A DNA stretch of 64,000 bases, from NCBI RefSeq assembly GCF_020400825.1, contig NZ_JAINVH010000030.1:1-64000 (forward strand), given 5' to 3'. The notes beneath the pieces were generated by a model. It was not told where the DNA came from. It did not search any database and was given only the letters and a program-made list of their open reading frames with translations. Below, piece by piece: positions 15,726 to 24,697 of this stretch (positions within the stretch are counted from its first letter, which is position 1; each line of letters starts with the position of its first letter). A program made the position numbers and the translations under genes. This stretch comes from Streptomyces sp. HPF1205 (GTDB lineage Bacteria > Actinomycetota > Actinomycetes > Streptomycetales > Streptomycetaceae).

Positions 15726-16949
15726 TCAGCGGATCGGCAGCCCGGACACCGCGCGGGCGATGACCAGCCGCTGGATCTCGCTGGTGCCCTCGAAGATGGT
15801 GTAGATCGCGCTGTCCCGGTGCATCCGCTCCACCGGGTACTCGCGGGTGTAGCCGTTGCCGCCGAGGATCTGGATGGCCTGGGCGGTGACCTTCTTGGCT
15901 GTCTCACTGGCGAACAGCTTGGACATCGAGCCCTCGGCGGCGGTGAAGGGCCGGCCCGCGGTCGCCATCCAGGAGGCCCGCCAGACCAGCAGCCGTGCCG
16001 CGTCGATCTGGGTGCGCATGTCGGCGAGCTGGAAGGCGACGCCCTGGTTGTCGATGATCGGGCGGCCAAACTGCCGCCGGTCGGTGGCGTATTCGAGGGC
16101 GTACTCGTACGCCGCGCGGGCGGTGCCGACGGCCATGGCGCCGACTGCGGGACGGGACGCCTCGAAGGTCGCCATCGCGGCGTTCTTGATCTTCTCGCCG
16201 GAGGCGGCGCGCTCGCGGGCCCTGGCGAGCCGCTCGTCCAGCTTGTCCTTGCCGCCGAGCAGGCAGTGCCCGGGCACCCGTACGTCGTCCAGGACCACTT
16301 CGGCGGTGTGCGAGGCGCGGATGCCGTGCTTCTTGAACTTCTGGCCCTGCGACAGGCCCGGGGTGCCCGGCGGCACGATGAACGAGGCGTGGCCCTTGGA
16401 CCCCAGTTCCGGGTCGACCACCGCCACCACGACGTGGACCGAGGCGATGCCGCCGTTGGTGGCCCAGGTCTTCGTGCCGTTGAGTACCCACTCGTCCTTG
16501 GCCTCGTCGTAGACCGCGCGGGTGCGCATCGAGGCGACGTCCGAGCCCGCGTCGGGCTCGGAGGAGCAGAAGGCGGCCACCTTGACGTCGTCGGCGTCGC
16601 CGTACATCTGCGGCACCCAGGTGCCTATCTGCTCCTCGGTGCCGTTCGCCAGGACGCCGACGGCCGCCAGGCCCGTGCCGACGATGGACAGCGCGATGCC
16701 CGCGTCGCCCCAGAACAGCTCCTCCATGGTCATCGGGATGCCCAGGCCCGTGGGATCGAAGAACTGCTGGGCGTAGAAGTCCAGCGAGTACAGGCCGATC
16801 TTGGCCGCCTCCTGGATGATGGGCCACGGCGTCTCCTCGCGCTCGTCCCACTCGGCGGCGGCCGGGCGCATCACGTCGGCGGCGAAGCCGTGGATCCAGT
16901 CGCGCACGGCCTTCTGGTCGTCGTTGAGTTCGAGCGTGAAGTCGCCCAT
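15726..16949 (-). CDS. Acyl-CoA dehydrogenase
   Basis: A 407-residue flavoenzyme that should oxidise acyl-CoA to enoyl-CoA, feeding electrons to electron-transfer flavoprotein. Family signatures are visible: AFCSSEPDAGSD near residue 125, WATNGG near 160, and the C-terminal GGNGYTREYPVERMHRD and IFEGTSEIQRLVIAR, whose FEGT glutamate is the expected catalytic base. The length is normal. The ATG at 16949 has GAGG upstream. The gene is divergent from a TetR regulator, with two similar palindromic elements in its promoter and leader, so repression by that regulator, relieved by an acyl-CoA, is likely. Confidence 0.95.
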   Translation of the reverse strand: MGDFTLELNDDQKAVRDWIHGFAADVMRPAAAEWDEREETPWPIIQEAAKIGLYSLDFYAQQFFDPTGLGIPMTMEELFWGDAGIALSIVGTGLAAVGVLANGTEEQIGTWVPQMYGDADDVKVAAFCSSEPDAGSDVASMRTRAVYDEAKDEWVLNGTKTWATNGGIASVHVVVAVVDPELGSKGHASFIVPPGTPGLSQGQKFKKHGIRASHTAEVVLDDVRVPGHCLLGGKDKLDERLARARERAASGEKIKNAAMATFEASRPAVGAMAVGTARAAYEYALEYATDRRQFGRPIIDNQGVAFQLADMRTQIDAARLLVWRASWMATAGRPFTAAEGSMSKLFASETAKKVTAQAIQILGGNGYTREYPVERMHRDSAIYTIFEGTSEIQRLVIARAVSGLPIR

Positions 16950-16967
16950 CGTCCCCTCCTCGATCGG

Positions 16968-17026
16968 GTTACCTGCGGTAACGGGCCACGGGGCAGCAGT
17001 CTTTTACCCGCCAGTAGGAATGTCAA
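16968..17026 (-). promoter_or_regulatory. Acyl-CoA dehydrogenase promoter with two TetR-operator-like sites
   Basis: On the minus strand TTGACA (17026-17021), 17 bases, then AAGACT form a plausible promoter. A TACTGGCGGGTAA element lies in the spacer. Downstream, in the leader, GTTACC-TGC-GGTAAC at 16968-16982 is a perfect 6+3+6 palindrome with the same TTACC core. Two related sites in one promoter, facing a divergent TetR gene, fit operator sites. Confidence 0.6.
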
Positions 17027-17109
17027 CTCGTGGCTCGGCACGCGAGCGGCGGCGCCCGGGGTGTTACGTTGCGCAGACCACCGGCAATCGAACACCCGGG
17101 GAGGCGAGG

Positions 17110-17754
17110 GTGGAAACCGGCCAGCGGCAGGACCAGCGGACTGCCACCGAGCGACGGCGCCAGGAACTGCTGGAGGCCGCCGACCGCGTGGTGCTGCGCG
17201 ACGGGCCCGAGGCGTCGATGAACGCCATCGCCGCCGAGGCGGGCATCACCAAACCGATCCTCTACCGGCACTTCGGCGACAAGAGCGGGCTGTACCGGGC
17301 ACTGGCGAAGCGGCACACCGACGCCCTGCTGGCCACCCTCCGCGCGGCGCTCGACTCCCCCGGCGACCGCCGGGACCGCGTGGAGGCGACGCTGCACGCC
17401 TACCTGCACGCCATCGAGGCGCACCCGCAGGTCTACCGGTTCCTGATGCACCCCTCGGAGGCCCCGGCCGACGGCGAGAAGGGCTTCGACGCCGGCCGCC
17501 ACTCGGTGCCGCTGCTGCACCGGATGGGCGAGGATCTCGCCGAGGTGATCGCCGAGCGGCTCGATCTCGGCCCCGACAGCAGGCAGGTCGCCCGCGCCTG
17601 GGGCCACGGCATCGTCGGCATGATGTACGCGGCCGGCGACTGGTGGCTGAGCGAGCGGCCCAGTTCCCGCGACCGGTTGGTGCGCGACCTCGCCGATCTG
17701 CTCTGGGGCCGCCTGGCGGCGGCGGGCGACCGGGCCGGCAGCCCGGGGTTCTGA
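17110..17754 (+). CDS. TetR-family transcriptional regulator
   Basis: About 214 residues. The N-terminal TetR helix-turn-helix is clear (RRQELLEAADRVVL, SMNAIAAEAGITKPILYRHF, GDKSGLYRALAKR). The C-terminal ligand-binding domain (residues about 75-205) has a pattern common in fatty-acid-related regulators, with WGHGIVGMMYAAGDWWL. The GTG at 17110 has GGGGAGG five bases upstream. The divergent acyl-CoA dehydrogenase is its probable target. It converges on the peptide deformylase gene. Confidence 0.93.
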   Translation: METGQRQDQRTATERRRQELLEAADRVVLRDGPEASMNAIAAEAGITKPILYRHFGDKSGLYRALAKRHTDALLATLRAALDSPGDRRDRVEATLHAYLHAIEAHPQVYRFLMHPSEAPADGEKGFDAGRHSVPLLHRMGEDLAEVIAERLDLGPDSRQVARAWGHGIVGMMYAAGDWWLSERPSSRDRLVRDLADLLWGRLAAAGDRAGSPGF

Positions 17755-17837
17755 CCCGGGCGGGAGAAGGGGCGGTGACGCCGAACGGGGACCTCGGCGG
17801 GTGCGGCGCGGGTGCGTACGGGTTCGCGCCCCGGGTG

Positions 17838-18383
17838 CTACGGGGTCCGCACCGCGACCGCCCGCCGGGCGGACCACAGCGCCCGGGCGCGGCGGGGCCC
17901 GCGCAGGCGGTCGGTGAAGACCGTGCCTTCCAAGTGGTCGCACTCGTGCTGCAGGCAGCGGGCGAAGAACCCGGTGCCGGAGACGGTCAGCGGCTCGCCG
18001 TGCGCGTCGAGGCCCTCGACGACGGCCTCGTCGCAGCGCCGGGTGCCGGATTCCACGCCGGGCAGCGACAGGCAGCCCTCCGGGCCGGTGACCGCGATCC
18101 CGCCGACGTGCGTCAGGCGCGGATTGACCACGTGGCCGAGGTGGCGGCGGTCCTCGTCGTCGGGGCAGTCGTAGACGAACACCCGCAAGGGCACGCCGAT
18201 CTGGTTCGCGGCCAGGCCGACCCCTTGGGCGGCGTACATCGTGGCGAACATGTCCTCGACCAGCCGGGCCAGCGGCGCGCCGAACTCGGTGACCTCCGCG
18301 GCCGGTGCGTGCAGGACCGGGTCGCCGAGCAGCCGCACCCGGCGGACGGCGCCTGTGCTGCCGGGAATGCTGCCGTATCGCAT
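17838..18383 (-). CDS. def: Peptide deformylase
   Basis: A 181-residue metalloenzyme that removes the formyl group from the N-terminal methionine of new proteins. All three motifs are intact: GVGLAANQIG (54-63), EGCLS with the metal-ligand cysteine C104, and QHECDH (145-150) with two metal histidines and the catalytic glutamate. The ATG at 18383 (MRYGSIPGS) was preferred to the upstream GTG/ATG codons because it gives the standard N-terminus. It is probably one of several paralogues in the genome. The upstream interval 18384-18695 carries the murT promoter and no gene. Confidence 0.95.
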   Translation of the reverse strand: MRYGSIPGSTGAVRRVRLLGDPVLHAPAAEVTEFGAPLARLVEDMFATMYAAQGVGLAANQIGVPLRVFVYDCPDDEDRRHLGHVVNPRLTHVGGIAVTGPEGCLSLPGVESGTRRCDEAVVEGLDAHGEPLTVSGTGFFARCLQHECDHLEGTVFTDRLRGPRRARALWSARRAVAVRTP

Positions 18384-18602
18384 GCCGCACAGCGTACGGC
18401 CGGACGTACCGCCTCCCCGCGGCCACCCGCCCGATCCGCCGTGCCGGCGGCCGGTCCCCCAGGCCGTCACCCGGCACGGCGGTCTCCCGAGCCGCCCTCA
18501 CGCGCCGCCTTCCGGCCCGCCCTACGGACACCGCGCGACACCCCTCGCGACGGCTCGCATGCCGGTCGTACGCCGCTCGTATGCCGCGAACCGGGCGGCG
18601 GC

Positions 18603-18633
18603 TTGGGGGACCGGCCGCCCGAGTGGATAGGCT
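18603..18633 (+). promoter_or_regulatory. Probable murT-gatD promoter
   Basis: TTGGGG at 18603-18608 and TAGGCT at 18628-18633 are separated by 19 bases, upstream of a leader of about 55 bases ending in GAGGAACGGAGAACG before the murT ATG. Confidence 0.45.
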
Positions 18634-18695
18634 GAGCGCAAGCGGAACTTGTCCTGGACAGCGGCGCGGCCGGAGTCGAGGAGGAACGGAGAACG

Positions 18696-19934
18696 ATGGC
18701 AGGCAACTCGGAGCCGCTGTCGCCGCGGGCCAAACTGGCCGTGACGGCGGGCAAAGCCGCGGCGGCGGTGTCCCGCGCCGCGGGCAAGGGCAGCGGATCG
18801 GTCATCGGCGGAAAGGTCGCCCTGAGATTCGACCCCGACCTGCTGGCCCAACTCGCCCGCCACCTGGACGTCGTCCTGGTCTCGGCCACCAACGGCAAGA
18901 CCACCACCACCCGGCTGATCGCCGAGGCGCTGCGCGCCAGCGGCCCGGTGGTCTCCAACGCGCTCGGCGCGAACATGCCGGCCGGCATCACCTCCGCGCT
19001 GGCCGGCGGCTCGGACGCCCGGTACGGCGTGATCGAGGTCGACGAGAAGTACCTGGCGGGCGTCGCCCGCGACGTGGCCCCCAAGGCCATCGCCCTGCTC
19101 AACCTCTCCCGCGACCAGCTCGACCGCGCCGCGGAGACCCGTATGCTCGCCGAGAAGTGGCGCGAGGGGCTGGCCGGCTCCGAGGCGATCATCATCGCCA
19201 ACGCCGACGACCCGCTGATCGTGTGGGCGGCCTCGTCCAGCCCGACGGTGGTGTGGGTGGCGGCCGGCCAGGAATGGAAGGACGACGCCTGGTCCTGCCC
19301 GTCCTGCGGCGGCGTGCTGCAGCGGCCGGGCGAGGACTGGTTCTGCTCCGAGTGCGGCTTCCGCCGCCCCACCCCCACCTGGGGGCTGCGCGGGGACCAC
19401 GTGGTCGACCCGTACGGTGTCGCCTGGCCGATCCACCTCCAGCTGCCCGGCCGCGCCAACAAGTCGAACGCGGCGGTGTCCGCCGCCGCGGCGGCGGCCT
19501 TCGGGGTGGACCCCAAGATCGCGCTGGAGCGCATGTACAACGTGCAGGCGGTGGCCGGGCGGTACGACGTCGTCACGTACCAGGGGCGCCAGCTGCGGCT
19601 GCTGCTGGCGAAGAACCCGGCCGGCTGGCTGGAGACGTTCTCGCTGATCGACGGCCCGCCCACGCCCGTGATCCTGTCGGTCAACGCGCGCGGCGCGGAC
19701 GGCACCGACACCTCCTGGCTGTGGGACGTGGACTACACCCGGCTGGCCGGGCACCCGATCATGGTGATCGGCGACCGCCGGATGGACCTGGCGGTGCGGC
19801 TGGAGGTGGCGGGGCTGCAGTTCCGGGTCTGCCAGAACCTGGACGAGGCGGTGCGCCACGCCCCGCCCGGCCGGATCGAGTCCATCTCCAACTACACCGC
19901 CTTCCAGGACCTGCGCCGCAAGGTCGGCAACTGA
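18696..19934 (+). CDS. murT: Lipid II isoglutaminyl synthase, MurT subunit
   Basis: A 412-residue Mur-ligase-like protein. The P-loop is SATNGKTTTTR (63-73). A zinc-ribbon insertion has CPSCGG and CSECG near residues 205-225. The C-terminal DUF1727 region (from about residue 300) ends in SNYTAFQDLR. With GatD, MurT activates the D-glutamate carboxyl of the lipid II stem peptide so it can be amidated to D-isoglutamine, which affects cross-linking and lysozyme resistance. GatD follows after 68 bp on the same strand. The start has GGAACGGAG upstream. Confidence 0.96.
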   Translation: MAGNSEPLSPRAKLAVTAGKAAAAVSRAAGKGSGSVIGGKVALRFDPDLLAQLARHLDVVLVSATNGKTTTTRLIAEALRASGPVVSNALGANMPAGITSALAGGSDARYGVIEVDEKYLAGVARDVAPKAIALLNLSRDQLDRAAETRMLAEKWREGLAGSEAIIIANADDPLIVWAASSSPTVVWVAAGQEWKDDAWSCPSCGGVLQRPGEDWFCSECGFRRPTPTWGLRGDHVVDPYGVAWPIHLQLPGRANKSNAAVSAAAAAAFGVDPKIALERMYNVQAVAGRYDVVTYQGRQLRLLLAKNPAGWLETFSLIDGPPTPVILSVNARGADGTDTSWLWDVDYTRLAGHPIMVIGDRRMDLAVRLEVAGLQFRVCQNLDEAVRHAPPGRIESISNYTAFQDLRRKVGN

Positions 19935-20002
19935 ACACCCGCCGGCGGCCGCGCCCGGCACCCGGCGCCCGGCACACGAGGACGACACAAGGAGAAGCCC
20001 GC

Positions 20003-20731
20003 ATGAGTGAGTCCAGCCTGCGCCTGGTGTGGGTCTACCCCGATCTGCTGAGCACCTACGGGGACCAGGGCAACGCGCTGGTGGTGGAGCGCCGGGCGCA
20101 GCAGCGCCGGGTGCCGGTCAGCCGGGTGGACGTGCGGTCCGACCAGCCGATCCCGACCTCCGGGGACATTTACCTCATCGGCGGCGGCGAGGACCGGCCG
20201 CAGCGGCTGGCCGCGGAGCGGCTGCGCCGCGACGGCGGCCTGAACCGGGCCGTCGCCAACGGCGCGATCGTGTTCTCGGTCTGCGCCGGCTACCAGATCC
20301 TCGGCCACGAGTTCGTCAACGACCTGGGCCGCCCGGAGCCGGGCCTGGGCCTGCTGGACGTGGTGAGCGTGCGCGGCGAGGGCGAGCGGTGCGTGGGCGA
20401 CGTCCTGGCCGACATCGACCCGCAGCTGAACCTGCCGCCGCTGACCGGGTTCGAGAACCACCAGGGCGTCACCCGTCTCGGCCCGGCCGCGCGGCCGCTG
20501 GCCCGGCTGCGGGTGGGCAAGGGCAACGGGACCGGCGACGGCACCGAAGGGGCCTACAACGACACGGTGTTCGGCACCTACATGCACGGCCCGGTCATGG
20601 CCCGCAACCCGCAGATCGCCGACATGCTGATCAAGCTGGCGCTGGACGTGAACGCGCTGCCGCCGGTGGACGACCAGTGGTACGAGGCCCTGCGCGCCGA
20701 GCGGATCGCGGCCGCGGTCCAGCCCGCCTGA
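20003..20731 (+). CDS. gatD: Lipid II isoglutaminyl synthase, GatD glutaminase subunit
   Basis: A 242-residue class I glutamine amidotransferase of the CobB/CobQ-like type. It releases ammonia from glutamine and passes it to MurT. The nucleophile is C94 in VFSVCAGYQILG, and H195 in TYMHGPVMA is the probable partner. The N-terminal YPDLLSTYGDQGNALVVERR is typical of the family. AAGGAGAAG seven bases upstream supports the ATG. It forms a two-gene operon with murT. Confidence 0.95.
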   Translation: MSESSLRLVWVYPDLLSTYGDQGNALVVERRAQQRRVPVSRVDVRSDQPIPTSGDIYLIGGGEDRPQRLAAERLRRDGGLNRAVANGAIVFSVCAGYQILGHEFVNDLGRPEPGLGLLDVVSVRGEGERCVGDVLADIDPQLNLPPLTGFENHQGVTRLGPAARPLARLRVGKGNGTGDGTEGAYNDTVFGTYMHGPVMARNPQIADMLIKLALDVNALPPVDDQWYEALRAERIAAAVQPA

Positions 20732-20751
20732 CCTCCGGCGGCGCCGGTCCA

Positions 20752-20784
20752 CGCCACCGCGGCGCCACCGCGGCGCCACCGCGG
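20752..20784. repeat. 11-bp tandem repeat, three copies
   Basis: Three perfect copies of CGCCACCGCGG followed by a partial copy lie 20 bp after gatD, in the interval before pfkA. This is probably slippage-generated, but the arms can also fold with the following CGCCGCGG and might serve as a terminator. Confidence 0.7.
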
Positions 20785-20937
20785 CGCCGCGGACCGGTCG
20801 CGGGGAGTTCGGGCAATCGTCAGGTGTCCGCACTCCGGTCGTCGTGGAGGCGCGCGGCACGGTCTCGGTAAGCTGGCGGCGACACCACCGGACGACGGGG
20901 TCCGGCCGCCCGGTCGAGTGCAGGAGTATTCAGAGCA

Positions 20938-21963
20938 ATGCGTATTGGTGTGCTGACCAGCGGCGGCGACTGCCCCGGGCTGAACGCCGTCATACGGTCC
21001 GTGGTGCACCGGGCTGTGGTCGACCACGGTGACGAGGTCATCGGCTTCCACGACGGGTGGAAGGGCCTGCTGGAGTGCGACTACCGCAAGCTGGACCTGG
21101 ACGCGGTCAGCGGCATCCTCGCCCGCGGCGGCACCATCCTGGGCTCGTCCCGGGTGCGGCCCGAACACCTGCGCGGCGGGGTCGAGACCGCCAAGGGCCA
21201 CGTCGCGGACCTCGGCCTCGACGCGATCATCCCGATCGGGGGCGAGGGCACGCTCAAGGCCGCCCGGCTGCTGTCCGACGCGGGCCTGCCCATCGTCGGC
21301 GTCCCCAAGACGATCGACAACGACATCGCGTCCACCGACGTCACCTTCGGCTTCGACACGGCCGTCACGGTGGCCACCGAGGCGCTGGACCGGCTGAAGA
21401 CCACCGCCGAGTCGCACCAGCGGGTGCTGATCGTGGAGGTCATGGGCCGGCACACCGGCTGGATCGCGCTGCACTCGGGCATGGCGGCCGGCGCGCACGC
21501 CATCTTGGTGCCGGAGCGGCCCTTCGACGTGGCGGAGCTGGCCCGGGTGGTCGGTGAGCGCTTCGAGGCGGGCAAGAAGTTCGCCATCGTGGTGGTCTCC
21601 GAGGGCGCCAAGCCGCGCCCCGGCACCATGGACTTCGCTCCCGGCTCCACCGACGTCTACGGGCACGAGCGGTTCAGCGGCGTCGCCAACCAGCTCTCGG
21701 TGGAACTGGAGGAGCGGCTGGGCAAGGAGGCCCGGCCGGTCATCCTCGGGCACGTGCAGCGCGGCGGCACCCCGACCGCGTACGACAGGGTGCTCGCCAC
21801 CCGCTTCGGCTGGCACGCGGTGGAGGCGGTGCACAACGGGCGATTCGGCATGATGACCGCGCTGCGTGGCACCGACATCACGCTGATGCCGCTGGCCGAG
21901 GCCGTGCAGCACCTCAAGACGGTGCCGGCCGAGCGGTACACCGAGGCCGAGTGCGTGCTGTGA
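20938..21963 (+). CDS. pfkA: 6-phosphofructokinase, PfkA family
   Basis: A 341-residue glycolytic enzyme that phosphorylates fructose 6-phosphate. Visible motifs are LTSGGDCPGLNAVIR (6-20), PIGGEGT (99-105), PKTIDNDI (123-130) and MGRHTGW. The residue pair G104 and K124 is informative: glycine at 104 is the ATP-type state, while lysine at 124 is shared with pyrophosphate-type enzymes; this mixture is usual in actinomycete group-III enzymes. I infer ATP dependence. AGGAG lies 11 bases before the ATG. A strong hairpin follows the gene. Confidence 0.96.
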   Translation: MRIGVLTSGGDCPGLNAVIRSVVHRAVVDHGDEVIGFHDGWKGLLECDYRKLDLDAVSGILARGGTILGSSRVRPEHLRGGVETAKGHVADLGLDAIIPIGGEGTLKAARLLSDAGLPIVGVPKTIDNDIASTDVTFGFDTAVTVATEALDRLKTTAESHQRVLIVEVMGRHTGWIALHSGMAAGAHAILVPERPFDVAELARVVGERFEAGKKFAIVVVSEGAKPRPGTMDFAPGSTDVYGHERFSGVANQLSVELEERLGKEARPVILGHVQRGGTPTAYDRVLATRFGWHAVEAVHNGRFGMMTALRGTDITLMPLAEAVQHLKTVPAERYTEAECVL

Positions 21964-22059
21964 GCCGGCCGGCCCGCGGCCCGGCCGGCGACCGCCGGCC
22001 GCTGTGAGCACGGGCCGCCCCGACCGCGCACAGCCGGCCACGGGCCGCCCCGACCGCGG

Positions 22060-22097
<38 letters not shown>

Positions 22098-22137
22098 TGA
22101 GTCTCCTCGACCGCGGCCGCTGACCGCCCGCAGCGCG

Positions 22138-22175
22138 GGACCGCCCCCGGCCGAAACCGCGGCCGGGGGCGGTCC
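22138..22175 (+). terminator. Perfect 16-bp hairpin after pfkA
   Basis: The arms 22138-22153 and 22160-22175 pair perfectly around the loop AAACCG. It lies 38 bp before the ctaG ATG, so it may terminate pfkA transcription or lie in the ctaG leader. Confidence 0.75.
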
Positions 22176-22212
22176 TACTCTGGTTCGGGCACAACGGTCG
22201 AAGGAGTGACAG

Positions 22213-23175
22213 ATGGATCACGGCGGACACGGCATGCCGGGCATGCACACGGATTTGCCGCCGTTCACCCTCGGCCGGGGCCTGGCCTTCGGCGGCGATC
22301 CCTTCTTCCTGGCCGGCTGCGTGCTGCTGCTCGTGCTCTACGGCTGGGGCGTGCTGCGGCTGCTGAGCCGCGGCGACCGCTGGCCGGTGGGCCGGACGGT
22401 CTCCTTCGCGCTGGGCGTGCTGACCGTCGGCGTGACCATGTGCACCCGGCTCAACGACTACGGCATGGTCATGTTCAGCGTGCACATGGTGCAGCACATG
22501 ATCCTCAGCATGCTCTCGCCGCTCCTGCTGCTGCTCGGCGCCCCGGTGACGCTGGCGCTGCGGGCGCTGCCGACCGCGGGCCCGGGCCGCACGGGTCCGC
22601 GCGAACTGCTGGTGAAGCTGCTGCACAGCCGGTACCTGCGGGCGGTGACGCACCCGGCGTTCACCATCCCGCTGTTCATCGCGAGCCTGTACGGGCTGTA
22701 CTTCACGCCGCTGTTCGACACCCTGATGGGCAGCAGGGCCGGGCACATCGCGATGATGGTGCACTTCCTGCTGGTGGGCCTGGTGTTCTTCTGGCCGATC
22801 ATGGGTGTGGACCCGGGGCCGCACCGGCCCGGCTACGTCATGCGGATGCTGGAGCTGTTCGCGGGAATGCCCTTCCACGCCTTCTTCGGCATCGCGCTGA
22901 TGATGGCCAGCGGGCCGATGGTGACGGCCTTCGAGCACCCGGCGGCGTCGCTGGGCGTCGATCCGCTCGGCGACCAGACGACGGCGGGCGGCATCGCGTG
23001 GGCGTTCAGCGAGATCCCGTCGGTCATCGTCCTGGTGGCGCTGCTGTTCCAGTGGTACACCTCCGAGCAGCGGCAGGCCCGTCGCAAGGACCGAGCGGCG
23101 GATCGTGACGGTGACGCGGAGCTGGTGGCGTACAACGCGTACCTGGCGTCGTTGGAGGCGCGCGGCCGCGGCTGA
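22213..23175 (+). CDS. ctaG: Cytochrome c oxidase assembly protein, CtaG family
   Basis: A 320-residue integral membrane protein of the caa3-type CtaG family, with seven to nine hydrophobic helices. The His/Met-rich N-terminus (MDHGGHGMPGMH) and the internal FSVHMVQHMILSMLSPLLL are typical and suggest copper handling during cytochrome oxidase assembly. GAAGGAG upstream supports the ATG. The next gene starts 18 bp downstream on the same strand. Confidence 0.92.
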   Translation: MDHGGHGMPGMHTDLPPFTLGRGLAFGGDPFFLAGCVLLLVLYGWGVLRLLSRGDRWPVGRTVSFALGVLTVGVTMCTRLNDYGMVMFSVHMVQHMILSMLSPLLLLLGAPVTLALRALPTAGPGRTGPRELLVKLLHSRYLRAVTHPAFTIPLFIASLYGLYFTPLFDTLMGSRAGHIAMMVHFLLVGLVFFWPIMGVDPGPHRPGYVMRMLELFAGMPFHAFFGIALMMASGPMVTAFEHPAASLGVDPLGDQTTAGGIAWAFSEIPSVIVLVALLFQWYTSEQRQARRKDRAADRDGDAELVAYNAYLASLEARGRG

Positions 23176-23193
23176 CCGAACAGGGGACCCACG

Positions 23194-24234
23194 ATGGGCG
23201 AGCAGGTGCGGATGACCACGACGTCGCTGGAACTGCCCGGCGGGGTCACCGTCAGGTTCATGCGGACGCTCCGGCTGCCGGAGACGGGCACCCACCCCCT
23301 GCCGCCGGGTCTGGGGACCTTTCCGCTGCGCCGGGTCAAGGACTACCCGGACCGGGTGCCCGAGCCGTGGCGGGAGCACGGCGGCGTACTGCTGCCGGTG
23401 TACCAGCGGGAGGCGATGTGGCTGAGCTTCTCCTCGCCGCTGCCGGCCGCGCTCCAGGTGGGAGTGGGCAAGGTGTGCGCGGTGTCCGGGCGCCCGTGGA
23501 GCGACCGGCTGTCCCAGGACCCGCAGAACTACCTGGTGCTGCCCCGCCAGCCGTGGCTGGACGGCATCAACTCCGGGCACGGCACGATCCGGCAGTTCGT
23601 GGCGGTGCCGCTGGGCCTGGGGGCGACCGTGGAGGGCCAGCTGTCCGGCGAAGAGGTGTGGGGCGGCATCCAGTTGCAGGTCTTCGCGTTGCGCGAGGAG
23701 GCGCTGGAGCGGCTGCGCGCCGCCCGCCGGGAGCGCGAGGGACGCGGCGTCTTCGGCCGCGGCGGGCCGCAGGCCCTCTCCGCGGTCCCCGGGGCGGCGG
23801 ACGGCGAGCCGCTGGACACCCGGTCGGTGCGGACGGTGCGCGCGGTCAGGGCCGCGCCCGCCATGGGCCTCGGCGCGGGCGGGCGGATGCGGCAGGAGGT
23901 CTACCGCGACCCGCGCCCGATCGGCGACTGGCGCGAGGAGGCGTCCGGCCGGGTCTTCGTCCATCTGGCGACAGCGCCGCAGTGGCGGGAGATCACCGGC
24001 GAGCCCGCCCCGGCCTCGCCGGTGGACCGCGCGGCCTACAACGCGGCGGGGCTGCCCTGGTTCGACTACTACGACGCCGACGGCGAGGATCTGGCCCCCA
24101 CCGAGCCGCTGGCCGAGGTCAAGCCGGTCGGCGGCTGGCTCGGTGAGGACGACGCGCCCTGGGTGGCGCCCGGGCCGCACCAGGTCGAGCAACTCGGTGA
24201 CGACCGCGGCGAGGTGGCCGACGGGGAGTGGTAG
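23194..24234 (+). CDS. Conserved protein of unknown function
   Basis: A 346-residue soluble protein. The N-terminal two thirds carry motifs that look conserved: YPLPPGLG-like THPLPPGLGTFPLRRV, GGVLLPVYQREAMWLSF, WLDGINSGHGTIRQFVAVPL, and GGIQLQVFALR. The C-terminal third includes FVHLATAPQWREITG and an acidic end. I have seen similar proteins in actinomycetes and other phyla without a known function. No signal peptide or membrane helix is evident. AGGGGA before the ATG supports the start. It is probably co-transcribed with ctaG, but the link may be accidental. Confidence 0.8.
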   Translation: MGEQVRMTTTSLELPGGVTVRFMRTLRLPETGTHPLPPGLGTFPLRRVKDYPDRVPEPWREHGGVLLPVYQREAMWLSFSSPLPAALQVGVGKVCAVSGRPWSDRLSQDPQNYLVLPRQPWLDGINSGHGTIRQFVAVPLGLGATVEGQLSGEEVWGGIQLQVFALREEALERLRAARREREGRGVFGRGGPQALSAVPGAADGEPLDTRSVRTVRAVRAAPAMGLGAGGRMRQEVYRDPRPIGDWREEASGRVFVHLATAPQWREITGEPAPASPVDRAAYNAAGLPWFDYYDADGEDLAPTEPLAEVKPVGGWLGEDDAPWVAPGPHQVEQLGDDRGEVADGEW

Positions 24235-24421
24235 CGCCGTGCCGGGCGGAGACCGGTGGCCCGGTACCGGGCACGGGTCGACGGCCCGGTACCGGGCGGT
24301 GACCGCTGGCCCCGCGCCCGCGGGGGCCGGTGGCGCGGGGTGTGGCGGCGGGTCCACCATGGAGGCCGGGCCGCGGGGGCGTGCGGTGGGCCCGGCGCGG
24401 CCGGCGGAAGGAGGGCCCGCG

Positions 24422-24586
24422 ATGCCGGAACCGGCCCGGGCCATGGGCGTGTGCACCGTGGCCTGCCTGGTGCTCGTGGTCGGCTACAGCGTGACGCTGG
24501 GCGCCAGCGGCCTGCTGTGGACCTCCTGGGTGGTGCTCGGCCTGTGCGCGGCCGGCGTCGCGCTGACGGGCGCGCGCCGCGGGTGA
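24422..24586 (+). CDS. Small two-helix membrane protein (54 aa)
   Basis: GGAGG seven bases before the ATG gives a strong translation signal. The product has two hydrophobic helices (TVACLVLVVGYSVTLG and WTSWVVLGLCAAGVALTG) joined by a short loop, and a basic tail (ARRG). Function is unknown. It lies between the conserved hypothetical gene and plsC on the same strand. Confidence 0.65.
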   Translation: MPEPARAMGVCTVACLVLVVGYSVTLGASGLLWTSWVVLGLCAAGVALTGARRG

Positions 24587-24697
24587 CCGGTCCGGGTGCC
24601 GGCGGGCCGGGCGCGGGAGCCGCCCGCGACCGGCCGCTCCGGCACGGGCCGCCGCCGGGCCCTGGTGGCGGGGGCGGCGCGGCACTACTGTGCGCAC

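Noticed and set aside
12944..16069. Minus-strand open frame of 1041 codons antisense to the FUSC gene
   Set aside because: Low-complexity Arg/Pro-rich product and no motif; the FUSC gene on the other strand has clear membrane helices.
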